NCBI RefSeq assembly: GCF_036227265.1
Contig: NZ_CP109446.1
Coordinates: forward strand, 3,357,001-3,421,000
Reading direction: 5' to 3'
From: Streptomyces sp. NBC_01476
Lineage (GTDB): Bacteria; Actinomycetota; Actinomycetes; Streptomycetales; Streptomycetaceae
Length of the DNA: 64,000 bases
The notes beneath the pieces are model-generated. The model saw nothing but the letters and a program-made list of their open reading frames with translations, ran no database searches and had not been told where the DNA came from. Shown in pieces: positions 28,609 through 36,702 of this stretch. The position numbers and the translations under genes are program-made. Numbering within the stretch: position 1 is the first letter of the stretch; each line of letters opens with the position of its first letter.

Positions 28609-30641
28609 GTGGTCACGAGTCCGTTCGCCATGCCGCTGAGCGGCGGCTGCGCGGGCGGGACGGGCTGGGTGTCGGGGCCGGTGAGGCGGGAGAGCAGGCT
28701 GGCCAGGCCGGCGCTGTTGTTGGCGCCCAGCGCGGCCAGGACGCGGGTGGCGTCCTCGGTGAAGCGGCCGGAGCCGTCCAGCCAGGGCGCCGCGAGGGCC
28801 TGGGCGGTCTCGGAACTGGCGACGAAGGAGTCGACGGTGCGGCCCGCGCTGACCGCGTTCAGCAGCCGGTCGAAGAAGACCGACTCACCGCCGACGATGC
28901 TGATGTCCGCCTTCTCCAGGCCGGTGGCCAGCACGGTGGCCTGCGCCTCGGCGATCTGCCGCTGGGCGTCGAGTCCGGCCAGCCGGATGTCCTTCTCCGC
29001 GGCGAGCCGCAGCCGGTACTCCTCGTGGCCGCGAGAGGCGTCGTCCAGGGCGGCCATCGCGGCGGCCTTCTCGGTGAGTCCCGCGGCCTCCGCCTTCAGC
29101 TTCTCGCCGATCATCGCGGCCTCCGCGGTGGCCTGCGCCGCGGTCCCCTCGGCGGCGGCGAGCGCGAGCAGCCGCGCCCCCTCGGCCTCGGCGCCGAGCC
29201 GGGCCGCGGTGGCCGCCGCCTCGGCGGCGCCCACCTTGCTGATCGCCTCGGCGCCGCGTTCGCGCACTTCGACCTCGGCGAGCCCCGCTGCCGCGGCTTC
29301 GGCCCGCAGGCCCTCGGCGAGCCGGATCTTCGCCTCGGCGTCCATCTCGGAGGTGCGCTTGCGGGCCTCGGCGAGCGTCAGCGACTCGCGGGCCTTGTGC
29401 TGGGCGGCCTGTTCCGCAGCCTCCGCCGCCTTGATGTCCTTGACCAGCTTCTCCTGGGCCTGGGCCTCGGCGGTGATGACCAGGGCCTGCCGTTCGCGCT
29501 CGGCCTCCTGGACGAGCCGCAAGTGCTTGATCGACTCCTCCTGTTCCGCGACCGTACGGTCCACCGCGATGCGTTCGCGGACCACGTCGGCGACCTCGCG
29601 GCGCTCGCCCTCGACCTCCTTCTCCTTGGAGATGCGGGCGAGTTCGGTCTCCCGCTCGCGGGCGATGACCTCCAGCACGCGGTCCTTCTCGATGCGTTCG
29701 CTCTCCACCGCGATGACGCGTTCGCGGTTCTTCTGGGCGACCGCGATCTCACGGGCCTGGTTCTCCCGCTGGACGCCCAGCGCCTCCTCGGTGTGGAGGA
29801 ACGCGCCCTGGGAGCCCAGCCGTTCCTCCTCCTGGACCCGGGAGGTGGCAGCCTCCTCGCGGGCCCGCAGCGTCTCGACCTCCCGGCGCTGCTTGATCTC
29901 GGCCTCGGCCTGCCGGCGTTCCAGCTCCAGGATGGTCTCGCGGGCCTCGACGTTCTGCCGGGTGAGTTCCTTCTGCTCGGTACGCTGCGACTCGTTGGTC
30001 CGTACGTGCTCGATCGCGGTCAGCTCGGTGATCTTCCGGATGCCCTGCGCGTCCAGGATGTTGGCCGGGTCGAGCTGGGTGAGCGGGGTCTGCTCCAGGA
30101 AGTCGATCGCACAGTCCTCCAGGTGGTAACCGTTGAGGTCGGTGCCGATGACCTGGATGATCCGGTCCCGGAAGCTCTCCCGGTGGGTGTAGAGGTCGAC
30201 GAAGTCCAGTTGCTTGCCGACCGTCTTGAGCGCCTCGGAGAACTTCGCGCTGAACAGTGCCTGCAACGTCTCCTGGTGGCTGGCCCGTTCGGTGCCGATC
30301 GCCTGCGCGACCTTGACCACGTCCTCCTTGGTCTTGTTGACCCGGACGAAGAAGGTGAGGTGGATGTCGGCGCGGATGTTGTCCTGGCAGATCAGGCCCT
30401 CGCGGCCGGTGCGCTGGATCTCGATGGTCTTCACCGAGATGTCCATCAGCTCGGCGTTGTGCAGGACCGGCAGGACGACGGCGCCGGTGAAGGTGACGTC
30501 CACCTGCCTGGTCTTGGAGACGATCAGCGCCTGGCCCTGCTCGACCTTGCGGAAGAGCCGGCTGACGGTGAAGAGCACTCCGAGTGCGATGAGGGCGAGA
30601 ACGGCGACGAGTACGCCGATCCCGATGGCGGTGGCATCCAT
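28605..30641 (-). CDS. SPFH-domain flotillin-like protein (YqiK-like)
   Basis: 678 residues. One N-terminal membrane segment (5-28), an SPFH domain (about 30-210, with AEVMD-like beta strands and ALQALFSAKFSEALKTVG), a very long Glu/Arg/Ala coiled coil (about 215-520) and a flotillin C-terminus. This is the layout of E. coli YqiK and bacterial flotillins, which organise membrane regions. Start ATG 30641, 27 nt after the YqiJ-like stop. Coupled to the large ATPase by a 4-nt overlap. Confidence 0.9.
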   Translation of the reverse strand: MDATAIGIGVLVAVLALIALGVLFTVSRLFRKVEQGQALIVSKTRQVDVTFTGAVVLPVLHNAELMDISVKTIEIQRTGREGLICQDNIRADIHLTFFVRVNKTKEDVVKVAQAIGTERASHQETLQALFSAKFSEALKTVGKQLDFVDLYTHRESFRDRIIQVIGTDLNGYHLEDCAIDFLEQTPLTQLDPANILDAQGIRKITELTAIEHVRTNESQRTEQKELTRQNVEARETILELERRQAEAEIKQRREVETLRAREEAATSRVQEEERLGSQGAFLHTEEALGVQRENQAREIAVAQKNRERVIAVESERIEKDRVLEVIARERETELARISKEKEVEGERREVADVVRERIAVDRTVAEQEESIKHLRLVQEAERERQALVITAEAQAQEKLVKDIKAAEAAEQAAQHKARESLTLAEARKRTSEMDAEAKIRLAEGLRAEAAAAGLAEVEVRERGAEAISKVGAAEAAATAARLGAEAEGARLLALAAAEGTAAQATAEAAMIGEKLKAEAAGLTEKAAAMAALDDASRGHEEYRLRLAAEKDIRLAGLDAQRQIAEAQATVLATGLEKADISIVGGESVFFDRLLNAVSAGRTVDSFVASSETAQALAAPWLDGSGRFTEDATRVLAALGANNSAGLASLLSRLTGPDTQPVPPAQPPLSGMANGLVTT

Positions 30642-30668
30642 GGCGGGTCCTCGGACGAAGCGGGTGTG

Positions 30669-31388
30669 TCAGGTGGGGTCGGGGGCGTCGAAGGGGGCGG
30701 CCCAGAAGAACTCGCCCTCGGCGTCGTAGGCGTAGAGCAGTGCGGTGCGGCCCGCGGCGAGGTCGTCGTGCGCGTCGTGCGCGTCGTGCGCGTCGTGCGC
30801 GTCGTGGGGGGAGCGGCGGACCTGGACGATCGCGGTGGAGCCGTCGGCCGCGGCGACCTCGGCCTGGCCGAAGCGGTCGGTGACGGTCCCGGTGCGGATC
30901 ACACCGACCAGCCCGAGGAAGTCGGTGCGGGAGGGCGGCCGGCCGGCGGGGAAGAGGTGGCGGAGCGGCCGTACCAGCGTCCAGGTCAGCGGCCAGGCGC
31001 CGAGCAGGGCGGCGCCGAGGAGGGCGACGTCCAGCGCGGTCCGCGGGCCGCCGCCGAGCCCGGCGCCGTCCAGGGCCACGGAGCCGGCCAGGCTCAGGAA
31101 CCAGCCGAGCGCGGTGAGCAGCGAGAGCACGACGAGGACGGGTACGCCGTCCAGACCGGCCGCGGCGAGCAGCCCGGCGTGCTCACCGTGCCGGCCGGTG
31201 TGCGGTTCGCCGTGGCCGGCGTGCGGTCCCCCGTGGTGGGCGGCGGCCAGGTGGCCGTGGCCGGCGCCGGGTCCGTGTGCGTCGGCGACCCCGATCAGCA
31301 CACCGGCCCAGTAGCCGATCACGACCACCAGTCCCCCGCCGTAGAGGACGGTCGGAAAGCCGAGGACGACGCTGGTGAACTCCCCCAT
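30669..31388 (-). CDS. YqiJ/NfeD-like membrane protein with His-rich loop
   Basis: 239 residues from ATG 31388. An N-terminal membrane segment, a His/Gly loop (about 43-68, HGHLAAAHHGGPHAGHG), two to three further hydrophobic segments, then a small beta domain (DFLGLVGVIRTGTVTDRFGQAEV) like the OB fold of YqiJ. YqiJ/NfeD proteins pair with SPFH proteins, and here the gene precedes one. An HDAHDAHDAHDAHD run near residue 206 interrupts the OB-like domain. Both His-rich parts could bind metal; this is inferred. Confidence 0.7.
   Translation of the reverse strand: MGEFTSVVLGFPTVLYGGGLVVVIGYWAGVLIGVADAHGPGAGHGHLAAAHHGGPHAGHGEPHTGRHGEHAGLLAAAGLDGVPVLVVLSLLTALGWFLSLAGSVALDGAGLGGGPRTALDVALLGAALLGAWPLTWTLVRPLRHLFPAGRPPSRTDFLGLVGVIRTGTVTDRFGQAEVAAADGSTAIVQVRRSPHDAHDAHDAHDAHDDLAAGRTALLYAYDAEGEFFWAAPFDAPDPT
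30764..30806. repeat. 9-bp tandem repeat (HDA codons)
   Basis: Four full copies of CGTCGTGCG plus a partial one. On the minus strand they encode repeated His-Asp-Ala. In-frame copy changes are possible. Confidence 0.9.
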
Positions 31389-31635
31389 TCCCCGCGCGCC
31401 TCCCCCCGTGTGGCTCTTCGACCGCCGCAGCGATCGTGGCAGCAGGGGGGCCTGCTCGGCATTGCCGGATTCCGGCAGTCTTGACGGCTTCCGCACGTCC
31501 TGGATGCGGCCGCAACCGTGCGGCGGCTCCGCGCGTCACCGGCCCGAGTCCGTACTCGCCGGCCTGCGGCGCCGGCTCGACCGACGACAGGCACGGGCGG
31601 ATCGCGGCAGATGGCGGCAGATGACCGCAGACGCG
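31389..31635. promoter_or_regulatory. Upstream region of the YqiJ/SPFH/ATPase operon
   Basis: No gene seen. It must hold the operon promoter on the minus strand. It contains the 15-mer TCCGGCAGTCTTGAC (31471-31485), which recurs exactly as its reverse complement at 34175-34189. A direct GGCAGAT pair occurs near 31604-31621. Confidence 0.45.
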
Positions 31636-31681
31636 CCGACGGCCGCCGTCCGCGCGGGTGGGCGCGGGCGGCGGCCGTCGG
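31636..31681 (-). terminator. Terminator of the yceI-like gene
   Basis: Long hairpin, arms CCGACGGCCGCC and GGCGGCGGCCGTCGG extended by CCGCGC/GCGCGG, about 20 nt beyond the yceI-like stop codon. Confidence 0.75.
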
Positions 31682-31700
31682 GAGCGGGCCGGTGCGGGAC

Positions 31701-32252
31701 TCAGGCCTGGGCCTGGATGGCCTCGACCTCAAGGGCGATACGGATCTTGTCGCTGACCGCGGCACCGGCGGCGCCGCCGGTCACGCCGAACTCGGTGCGG
31801 CTGATCTCGGTCGCGGCGGAGAAGCCGGCGATCGCGTTGCCGTCCATGCCCTTGCCGAAGCCGTTCAGCTCCAGCTTGAGGGTGACCGGCTTGGTCACGC
31901 CGTGCAGGCTCAGGTCGCCGTCGACCTCGAAGAGCTCGGAGGTCTGCGGGCGGATCGCGGTGGAGGTGAAGGTCAGCTCCGGGAACTGCTCGACGTCCAG
32001 GAAGTCGGCGCTGCGGACGTGGTTGTCCCGCATCTCGTTGTTGGTGCTCACCGAGCTGGTCTTGATGACCGCGGAGACCGTGGACTCCAGCGGGTCCTCG
32101 GCGGTGACGATGGTGCCTTCGAAGGTGGCGAAGTGACCGCGGACCTTGGAGACACCCAGGTGACGGACGTAGAAGGAGACGTCGGAGTGCACGGCGTCGA
32201 TGGTCCAGGTACCGGCGACGTAGCCGTCGATCACTTCGGTCTGCGAGGTCAT
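31701..32252 (-). CDS. YceI family protein
   Basis: 183 residues, a lipocalin-like barrel family binding isoprenoid or fatty amphiphiles. Recognised from GTWTIDAVHSDVSFYVRHLG, GKVRGHF-like SKVRGHFATFEG, and LTFTSTAIRP with GDLSLHGVTKPVTL. No signal peptide, so cytoplasmic as in many Streptomyces copies. ATG 32252 has AGGAG 8 nt upstream. Divergent from a MarR gene, with palindromes between. Confidence 0.93.
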   Translation of the reverse strand: MTSQTEVIDGYVAGTWTIDAVHSDVSFYVRHLGVSKVRGHFATFEGTIVTAEDPLESTVSAVIKTSSVSTNNEMRDNHVRSADFLDVEQFPELTFTSTAIRPQTSELFEVDGDLSLHGVTKPVTLKLELNGFGKGMDGNAIAGFSAATEISRTEFGVTGGAAGAAVSDKIRIALEVEAIQAQA

Positions 32253-32305
32253 TGCGGAGGCTCCTATAGGGGACCAGGAAGTACGGGATGGCGCGGTGGA
32301 GATGT

Positions 32306-32351
32306 TTGAGCTTTCACGAAAACCCTAGCAAGTGGGTGTTGAGAGTTCAAC
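32306..32351. promoter_or_regulatory. Paired TTGA-N4-TCA sites between yceI-like and marR-like genes
   Basis: GTTGAGAGTTCAAC (32338-32351) has perfect 5-bp arms and a 4-nt spacer, flanked by GGTG/CCACC. A weaker copy, TTGAGCTTTCA, is at 32306-32316. Size and placement suit MarR-family dimers and suggest control of both divergent genes. Confidence 0.6.
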
Positions 32352-32369
32352 CACCCGTATGCTGGACAC

Positions 32370-32981
32370 ATGAACGATGTGCGGTGGCTGACGGAGGCGG
32401 AGCAGGAGATCTGGCGGGCGTACATGGGCGCGAGCACCGAGTTCGCCGCCCATATCGACCGGCAGCTGCGCCGGGAGTCCGGCATGCCCATGGCGTACTA
32501 CGAAATCCTGGTACGGCTCTCCGAGGCGGAGGGCCGCTGCCTGCGGATGAGCGACCTGGCCGCAGCGTCACTGTCGTCGCGCAGCCGGCTGTCGCACGCG
32601 GTCAACGCGCTGGAGAAGAACGGCTGGGTCGAGCGCCGCCCCGCCGACCGCGACCGCCGCGGCTGGGTCTGCCGGCTCACCGAAGCGGGCTACGCGGCAC
32701 TGAGCGCCGCCGCACCCGGCCATGTCACCACCGTGCGGGAAAAGCTCTTCGACGTCCTCACCCCCGAGCAGCTGGAGACCCTCCGCGAGATCGGACTGGC
32801 CATCAGCGCGGGGCTGCGCAGCGACTGCGACCGGGCCCGCGACGAGGACGAACAGGCCTGCTCCTCGGCGGACCCCGGGGACGAGGGGCTGGACGCCGGG
32901 GACGAGACCGGGGAGGACACGTGCCCCTCCACACTGGGGGCCGCCCCGGCGCTCTCCGTGGCGGACGGCGGTCCCCGCTGA
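32370..32981 (+). CDS. MarR family regulator (partner of yceI-like gene)
   Basis: 203 residues. Helices plus a winged helix: AYYEILVRLSEAEGR, MSDLAAASLSSRSRLSHAVNALEKNGWVERR, then the wing RDRRGWVCRLTEAG. Pattern fits Streptomyces MarR proteins beside yceI. The C-terminal 45 residues are an acidic, probably disordered tail. ATG 32370. Ligand unknown; TTGA-N4-TCA sites lie upstream. Confidence 0.9.
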   Translation: MNDVRWLTEAEQEIWRAYMGASTEFAAHIDRQLRRESGMPMAYYEILVRLSEAEGRCLRMSDLAAASLSSRSRLSHAVNALEKNGWVERRPADRDRRGWVCRLTEAGYAALSAAAPGHVTTVREKLFDVLTPEQLETLREIGLAISAGLRSDCDRARDEDEQACSSADPGDEGLDAGDETGEDTCPSTLGAAPALSVADGGPR

Positions 32982-33006
32982 TCCCGGCCGCCGGCGTCCC
33001 CCGCGG

Positions 33007-34113
33007 TCACAGCGGCCTGGCGGGCCAGTCCATCAGGCGGGCACCGAGGGCAGCGGTCTCCAGGGTGTAGCGCTGCAACGCGTCGTCCGGGTCGAACCCG
33101 GTCAGCGCCGTGATGCGCTCCAGCCGGTAGGACAGGGCGCGGACGCTGAGGTCGAGGCGGCGGGCCGCCTCGGCGTTCACATAGCCGGCGGCGGCATAAG
33201 CGCTGATGGTCTCCAGCAGCGGCTCGGCGCCGCCGCGGGCCTGGGCGAGCGGGCCGAGGACGCTGCGGATGAGGTCGGCCATCGCGGCGCGGTCGCGGAG
33301 CAGCACCGGGAAGACCATCAGATCGGCGGCATTGAGCACCGTGGCGGTCAGGCCGATCCGGTCCGCGAGCTCCAGGGCGCTGAGGGCTTCCTCGTAGGAG
33401 CGGACCACGCCCGGCGCCCCGCTGTGCGGACGGCTGACCGCCACCCGGTACGACGAAGTGAGCTTGACGAAGGCGTCCAGCACCGCGCGCTGCGTGGTGG
33501 GGGTGATGCACACCAGCCGGCCGTCCTTGGGGGCGATCAGCCCGTCGTGGTCGCCGAACCGCCCGGCCAGCTCGCGCTCCACCCGCCGCAGCAGCGGATG
33601 CGAGGCGTCGTAGGAGTCCCCCGCGGGGGCGACGGAGACCGCGACCAGGTGCCGGTCGGCCAGCCGCAGTCCGTACCGCTCGGCCTGCTCGGCGATCCGC
33701 CCGGGGTCGCTGCGGCCGTAGAGCAGCGCGTCCACAAAGGCCCGGCGTTCGGCCGCGGCCCGGTGCACGGCGTGCCGGTGGGCCCGGTCGTGGCCCTCGG
33801 CGAGGGCGGCGATACCCACTTCCAGGGCGGCGAGGACGGCGCTGCCGACCCGGCGCAGTTCGGCGGTGTCGTGGGCGGCGGCCACCCCGGGCAGGTGCGG
33901 CCAGGCACGGCGGGCCGCGGCCAGGTGCTCCGCGGTCAGCTCCCGCAGACCGAACCCGGCGTCCGCTGCCTGTTCGCCCAGCGCCCGCCGGCTCTCCCGC
34001 TCGGTGCGGGTGAGTGCGCGGCAACTGCTGGATATCTCCGCCAGGGTCTCCGGGAAGCCGGCCACGAACTCCGGCGGCACCGCATGGGCCGCCGCCCCCG
34101 TCACCGACACCAC
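33007..34113 (-). CDS. PucR/CdaR-type helix-turn-helix regulator
   Basis: 368 residues. A helical N-terminal part and a central GGDEF-like degenerate region precede a C-terminal PucR HTH: AAAGYVNAEAARRLDLSVRALSYRL, then ERITALTGFDP. PucR proteins often regulate purine, sugar-acid or amino-acid use; the target is unknown. Start GTG 34113 or the adjacent GTG after it, with a GGGGGG run upstream. Downstream of tatA on the same strand but separated by a terminator hairpin. Confidence 0.85.
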   Translation of the reverse strand: MVSVTGAAAHAVPPEFVAGFPETLAEISSSCRALTRTERESRRALGEQAADAGFGLRELTAEHLAAARRAWPHLPGVAAAHDTAELRRVGSAVLAALEVGIAALAEGHDRAHRHAVHRAAAERRAFVDALLYGRSDPGRIAEQAERYGLRLADRHLVAVSVAPAGDSYDASHPLLRRVERELAGRFGDHDGLIAPKDGRLVCITPTTQRAVLDAFVKLTSSYRVAVSRPHSGAPGVVRSYEEALSALELADRIGLTATVLNAADLMVFPVLLRDRAAMADLIRSVLGPLAQARGGAEPLLETISAYAAAGYVNAEAARRLDLSVRALSYRLERITALTGFDPDDALQRYTLETAALGARLMDWPARPL

Positions 34114-34141
34114 CCCTGGCCCCCCAACCGTGTCCTGCGGC

Positions 34142-34168
34142 AGCTCGCCCGGGCGGGCCGGGCGAGCT
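34142..34168 (-). terminator. Hairpin between tatA and the PucR gene
   Basis: Perfect 11-bp arms AGCTCGCCCGG/CCGGGCGAGCT with a 5-nt loop, about 60 nt after the tatA stop. Likely ends the tatA transcript. Confidence 0.7.
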
Positions 34169-34229
34169 CAACCTGTCAAGACTGCCGGATCCGCCCGGCG
34201 GCGGCCGTGGTCGGCGGGATTCTTGGGAA

Positions 34230-34508
34230 TTACTTGACGGTCGTGGCCGTGGGCTGCGGGGCGGCCTCGGACACGGTCACCACGTCGCTCGGGGTGATCG
34301 CCTCCGGCGCCGGGACCGTGGAGGACGCCGGAGTGCCGCCGGCGGCGGGCGTCTCGTCGGTCTTCATCGCCTTGGCCTCGGACTTCAGAATGCGCATCGA
34401 CTTACCGAGACCGCGGGCGGCCTCCGGCAGCTTCTTGGAACCGAACAGCACGATGACGACGATCGCCACCACGATCAGGTGCCACGGCTCCAGCCCGTTT
34501 CGCAACAT
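34230..34508 (-). CDS. tatA: Sec-independent translocase subunit TatA
   Basis: 92 residues: one membrane helix ([16 protein letters not shown]), the hinge [18 protein letters not shown] with the conserved Phe-Gly, an amphipathic helix and a charged then Thr/Pro-rich tail. TatA forms the variable-size pore for folded proteins with twin-arginine signals. ATG 34508 has GAGGA close upstream. tatB and tatC are not adjacent, so it is probably one of several tatA copies. The Tat substrate at 44666-46495 is a potential client. Confidence 0.93.
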   Translation of the reverse strand: MLRNGLEPWHLIVVAIVVIVLFGSKKLPEAARGLGKSMRILKSEAKAMKTDETPAAGGTPASSTVPAPEAITPSDVVTVSEAAPQPTATTVK

Positions 34509-34654
34509 GGGATCCTCGCTTCTTTAAAGGGCCGATCAGTCACAGGCCGACCTCTGCATTGTCACCCGGAAGCCGCCTGCGACGGCAACCGGGTACTCAA
34601 AGCATGCGCAAAAAGCTCGTGAACGGGAAGACCCTGCCGCTTCCGGACTTGATC

Positions 34655-35318
34655 TCATCCGGCGTCGACCCGGTCAGCGGAGAGGTCCTTCGGGGACTTC
34701 ACCGGGGGCTGGAGGCCGTCCAGCACGTGCTGCCACTTGGGTGAGGTGATCAGGGACTTCAGCTGCGCGGCGGACAGCGGCGGGTCGGTGCGGGTGACCG
34801 GTTTGCCCTTCTCCGCGGCGGAGTTGTACTCGTCGACGGCGATCTGGGCGCCGCTCGGCGTGACGAATGTCGCAAACCACTCCTTCAGGCTGTTCCGGTG
34901 GTCGGGGTACTCGTAGGTCTTCAGGATCATCAGCCGGCCGCCCGCGAGGTTTTCCAGCGAGCAGGTGCTGCCGTCCGGGGTGTGGACGGGGCAGTCGTTG
35001 GCCATGGCCGCGTCGGCGCGTGCGTGGGCTTCGCGGTGGACGCCGGCTCGGCGGTGGGGTGCTTCGCCGGGGCGGCGACCGCGCTGCCCCGGCTGCCGCC
35101 GGCGCCGGCCGCCAGCACCCCGCCGGCGCCGGCCAGCGCGAAGACCGCGACGCCGGCGGTGACGGCGGCGGTCCAGCGGCGGTCCAGCGGCGGTCCAGCG
35201 GCGGTCCGACGGCGGTCCGACGGCGGCGCAGCCTTCTGCCGCGGAGGTGGCCGTCGGCCACCAGGTGGTGGCTGTCCGCCTGGAAGCTGCCGGCGGTGCG
35301 ACGCAGGGCCTCGCCGAC
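34655..35318 (-). pseudogene. Frameshifted gene for a membrane-anchored actinobacterial protein
   Basis: Three pieces in three frames line up in order: a cytoplasmic start (ALRRTAGSFQADSHHLV), a membrane segment (VTAGVAVFALAGAGGVLAAG) with an Ala/Pro linker, and a C-terminal domain from 35005 down (TCSLENLAGGRLMILKTYEY, GLQPPVKSP). The C-terminal domain resembles Streptomyces secreted proteins of unknown function that I recall as much longer. Removing one 11-bp repeat at 35167-35221 would join the first two pieces; a +1 or -2 change near 35010-35030 would join the third. The C-terminal ATG (35005) has no ribosome site. Broken or phase-variable. Confidence 0.55.
35167..35221. repeat. Five 11-bp tandem repeats
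   Basis: GGCGGTCCAGC three times, then GGCGGTCCGAC twice. The unit is not a multiple of three, so each gain or loss shifts the frame of the minus-strand gene that crosses it. Confidence 0.9.
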
Positions 35319-35588
35319 CCCCCAAGGCCCCCGGCAGCCCCCCGGGTTCACAGCCCACCGACGGCTGACGGCAGTTCGGGACCGCCGGGACCCGGCGTCT
35401 CGCGTCCCGCCGCTGCGGCGGGGGTGGGGGGACGGGAACCCGGCCCCCCAAGGCCCCCGGGTCCGCAACTCCGCCGCCTGCAACCCGTGTCTCGCGTCAC
35501 GCCGTCGGTGGCGGGAGTTCGGGGGCTCCGGGAGCCGGCGTCCCGCGGTACCGGAGTTGCGGCGGGGGTGGGGGGACGGGAACCCGGC
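35318..35588. repeat. Imperfect direct repeats upstream of the frameshifted gene
   Basis: A 30-nt block beginning GCGGCGGGGGTGGGGGGACG occurs at 35415-35444 and again at 35559-35588 (144 nt apart). CCCCCCAAGGCCCCCGG occurs at 35318-35334 and 35444-35460. No gene is seen between 35319 and 35612. Confidence 0.75.
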
Positions 35589-35612
35589 TTCCCGAGGTAT
35601 CCCCCGGGAGGG

Positions 35613-35885
35613 CTAGTTGGAGGTGAGGAGGTCTTCGGGGACGGCGGCGAGGGCCTCTTGGATGGCGGCTACGAGCGCTCGGGCCGAGGTGGCGGTGAGT
35701 TCGAGGGCCACGCGGGCGGAGGGGCCCTTCGCGGGATCGGTGAAGTCGATGTTCAGCGTGTGCGCGGCCATCGCGTGGACCGGGTGGTCGAAGTAGACGG
35801 TGACATCGGTGACGTGGAACCACGAGCCGTTGGGGCCCTTGGCGCTGCCGTCGACGGAGTCCTTCACGGTGAGGTAAGTGCACAT
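35613..35885 (-). CDS. DUF6295 family protein
   Basis: 90 residues, MCTYLTVKDSV at the N-terminus, then DVTVYFDHPVHAMAAHTLNI and GPSARVALELTATSARALV, matching the small DUF6295 family often found beside dienelactone hydrolase genes. Start ATG 35885 has GGGAG 8 nt upstream and lies 3 nt after the hydrolase stop, so the pair is an operon. No known function. Confidence 0.8.
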   Translation of the reverse strand: MCTYLTVKDSVDGSAKGPNGSWFHVTDVTVYFDHPVHAMAAHTLNIDFTDPAKGPSARVALELTATSARALVAAIQEALAAVPEDLLTSN

Positions 35886-35888
35886 GGG

Positions 35889-36653
35889 TCAGCTCCCGAG
35901 GTGGCGGCCGTAGAAGTCAGCGATCTTCTCCCAGCCGTCGTTGGCCGCGGCCACGTTGTAGCTGGGGCGGTCCACCGCGAAGAACGCGTGGCCCGCGCCC
36001 TCGTAACTGTGCGGCTCGAAGTCCTTGCCCTCGTCGGCGAGGATCTGCGTCAGCTCGGCCACCTGCTCCGGGCTCGGGTACTTGTCCTCCTTGCCGAAGA
36101 GGCCGAGCAGCGGGCTGCGCAGGTTCGGCAGCTGGTCCACCAGGTTCGTGATCTTCAGCGGGAAGTCGGCCCCCGGCGTACCGGTCACGAAGGCGCCGTA
36201 GCAGTCCACGGCCGCGTCCACGTCGACATTGCACGCCGCGAGCACCGACTGGCGCCCGCCGGAGCAGTAACCGATCACGCCCACCTTGCCGTTGGAGGTG
36301 GGCAGCGCGCGCAGGTACGCGGCGGCGCCGGCCACGTCGCCGATCAGCCGCTCGTCCGGCACACCGCCGTTGGCGCGGGCCACGGCCGCCGCGTCGTCGG
36401 GCGACGCACCGGGCGCCTCGCGGGAGTAGAGGTTGGGACAGATCGCGTCGTAACCGAGTTCGGCGAACCGGCGCGCGATCTCCTTGCTGCCGCGGTCGTA
36501 ACCGGGCATGTGGTGGATGACGACGACGCCACCGCGGGTCGCCTCGCCCTCGGGGCAGGCCAGGTACGCCTCGATCCGGTCGTCGCCGTCGCCGGCGATG
36601 GTGATCGTGGTCGCGGTCAGGGAGCCGGTGGCGGCAGGAGAGGTTTCACTCAT
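35889..36653 (-). CDS. Dienelactone hydrolase family protein
   Basis: 254-residue alpha/beta hydrolase. The nucleophile Cys is in GVIGYCSGGR, the Asp in LFGKEDKYPS and the His in YEGAGHAFF, the Cys-Asp-His triad of carboxymethylenebutenolidase. Natural substrate unknown. Start ATG 36653; the same frame continues upstream through the divergent MarR gene, which is rejected as shadow. It faces a MarR gene across 49 nt. Confidence 0.92.
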   Translation of the reverse strand: MSETSPAATGSLTATTITIAGDGDDRIEAYLACPEGEATRGGVVVIHHMPGYDRGSKEIARRFAELGYDAICPNLYSREAPGASPDDAAAVARANGGVPDERLIGDVAGAAAYLRALPTSNGKVGVIGYCSGGRQSVLAACNVDVDAAVDCYGAFVTGTPGADFPLKITNLVDQLPNLRSPLLGLFGKEDKYPSPEQVAELTQILADEGKDFEPHSYEGAGHAFFAVDRPSYNVAAANDGWEKIADFYGRHLGS

Positions 36654-36702
36654 GCCGCCAGCTATACCATAAGCCTGGACTGTTAAGTTTATACTGAAGA
36701 TC
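36654..36702. promoter_or_regulatory. AT-rich divergent promoter region
   Basis: A 49-nt gap much richer in A/T than its surroundings. TATACT (36690-36695) lies 7 nt before the marR-like ATG, giving a likely leaderless transcript. TATA at both ends of 36663-36693 frames an imperfect palindrome that could bind the MarR protein. Confidence 0.55.
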
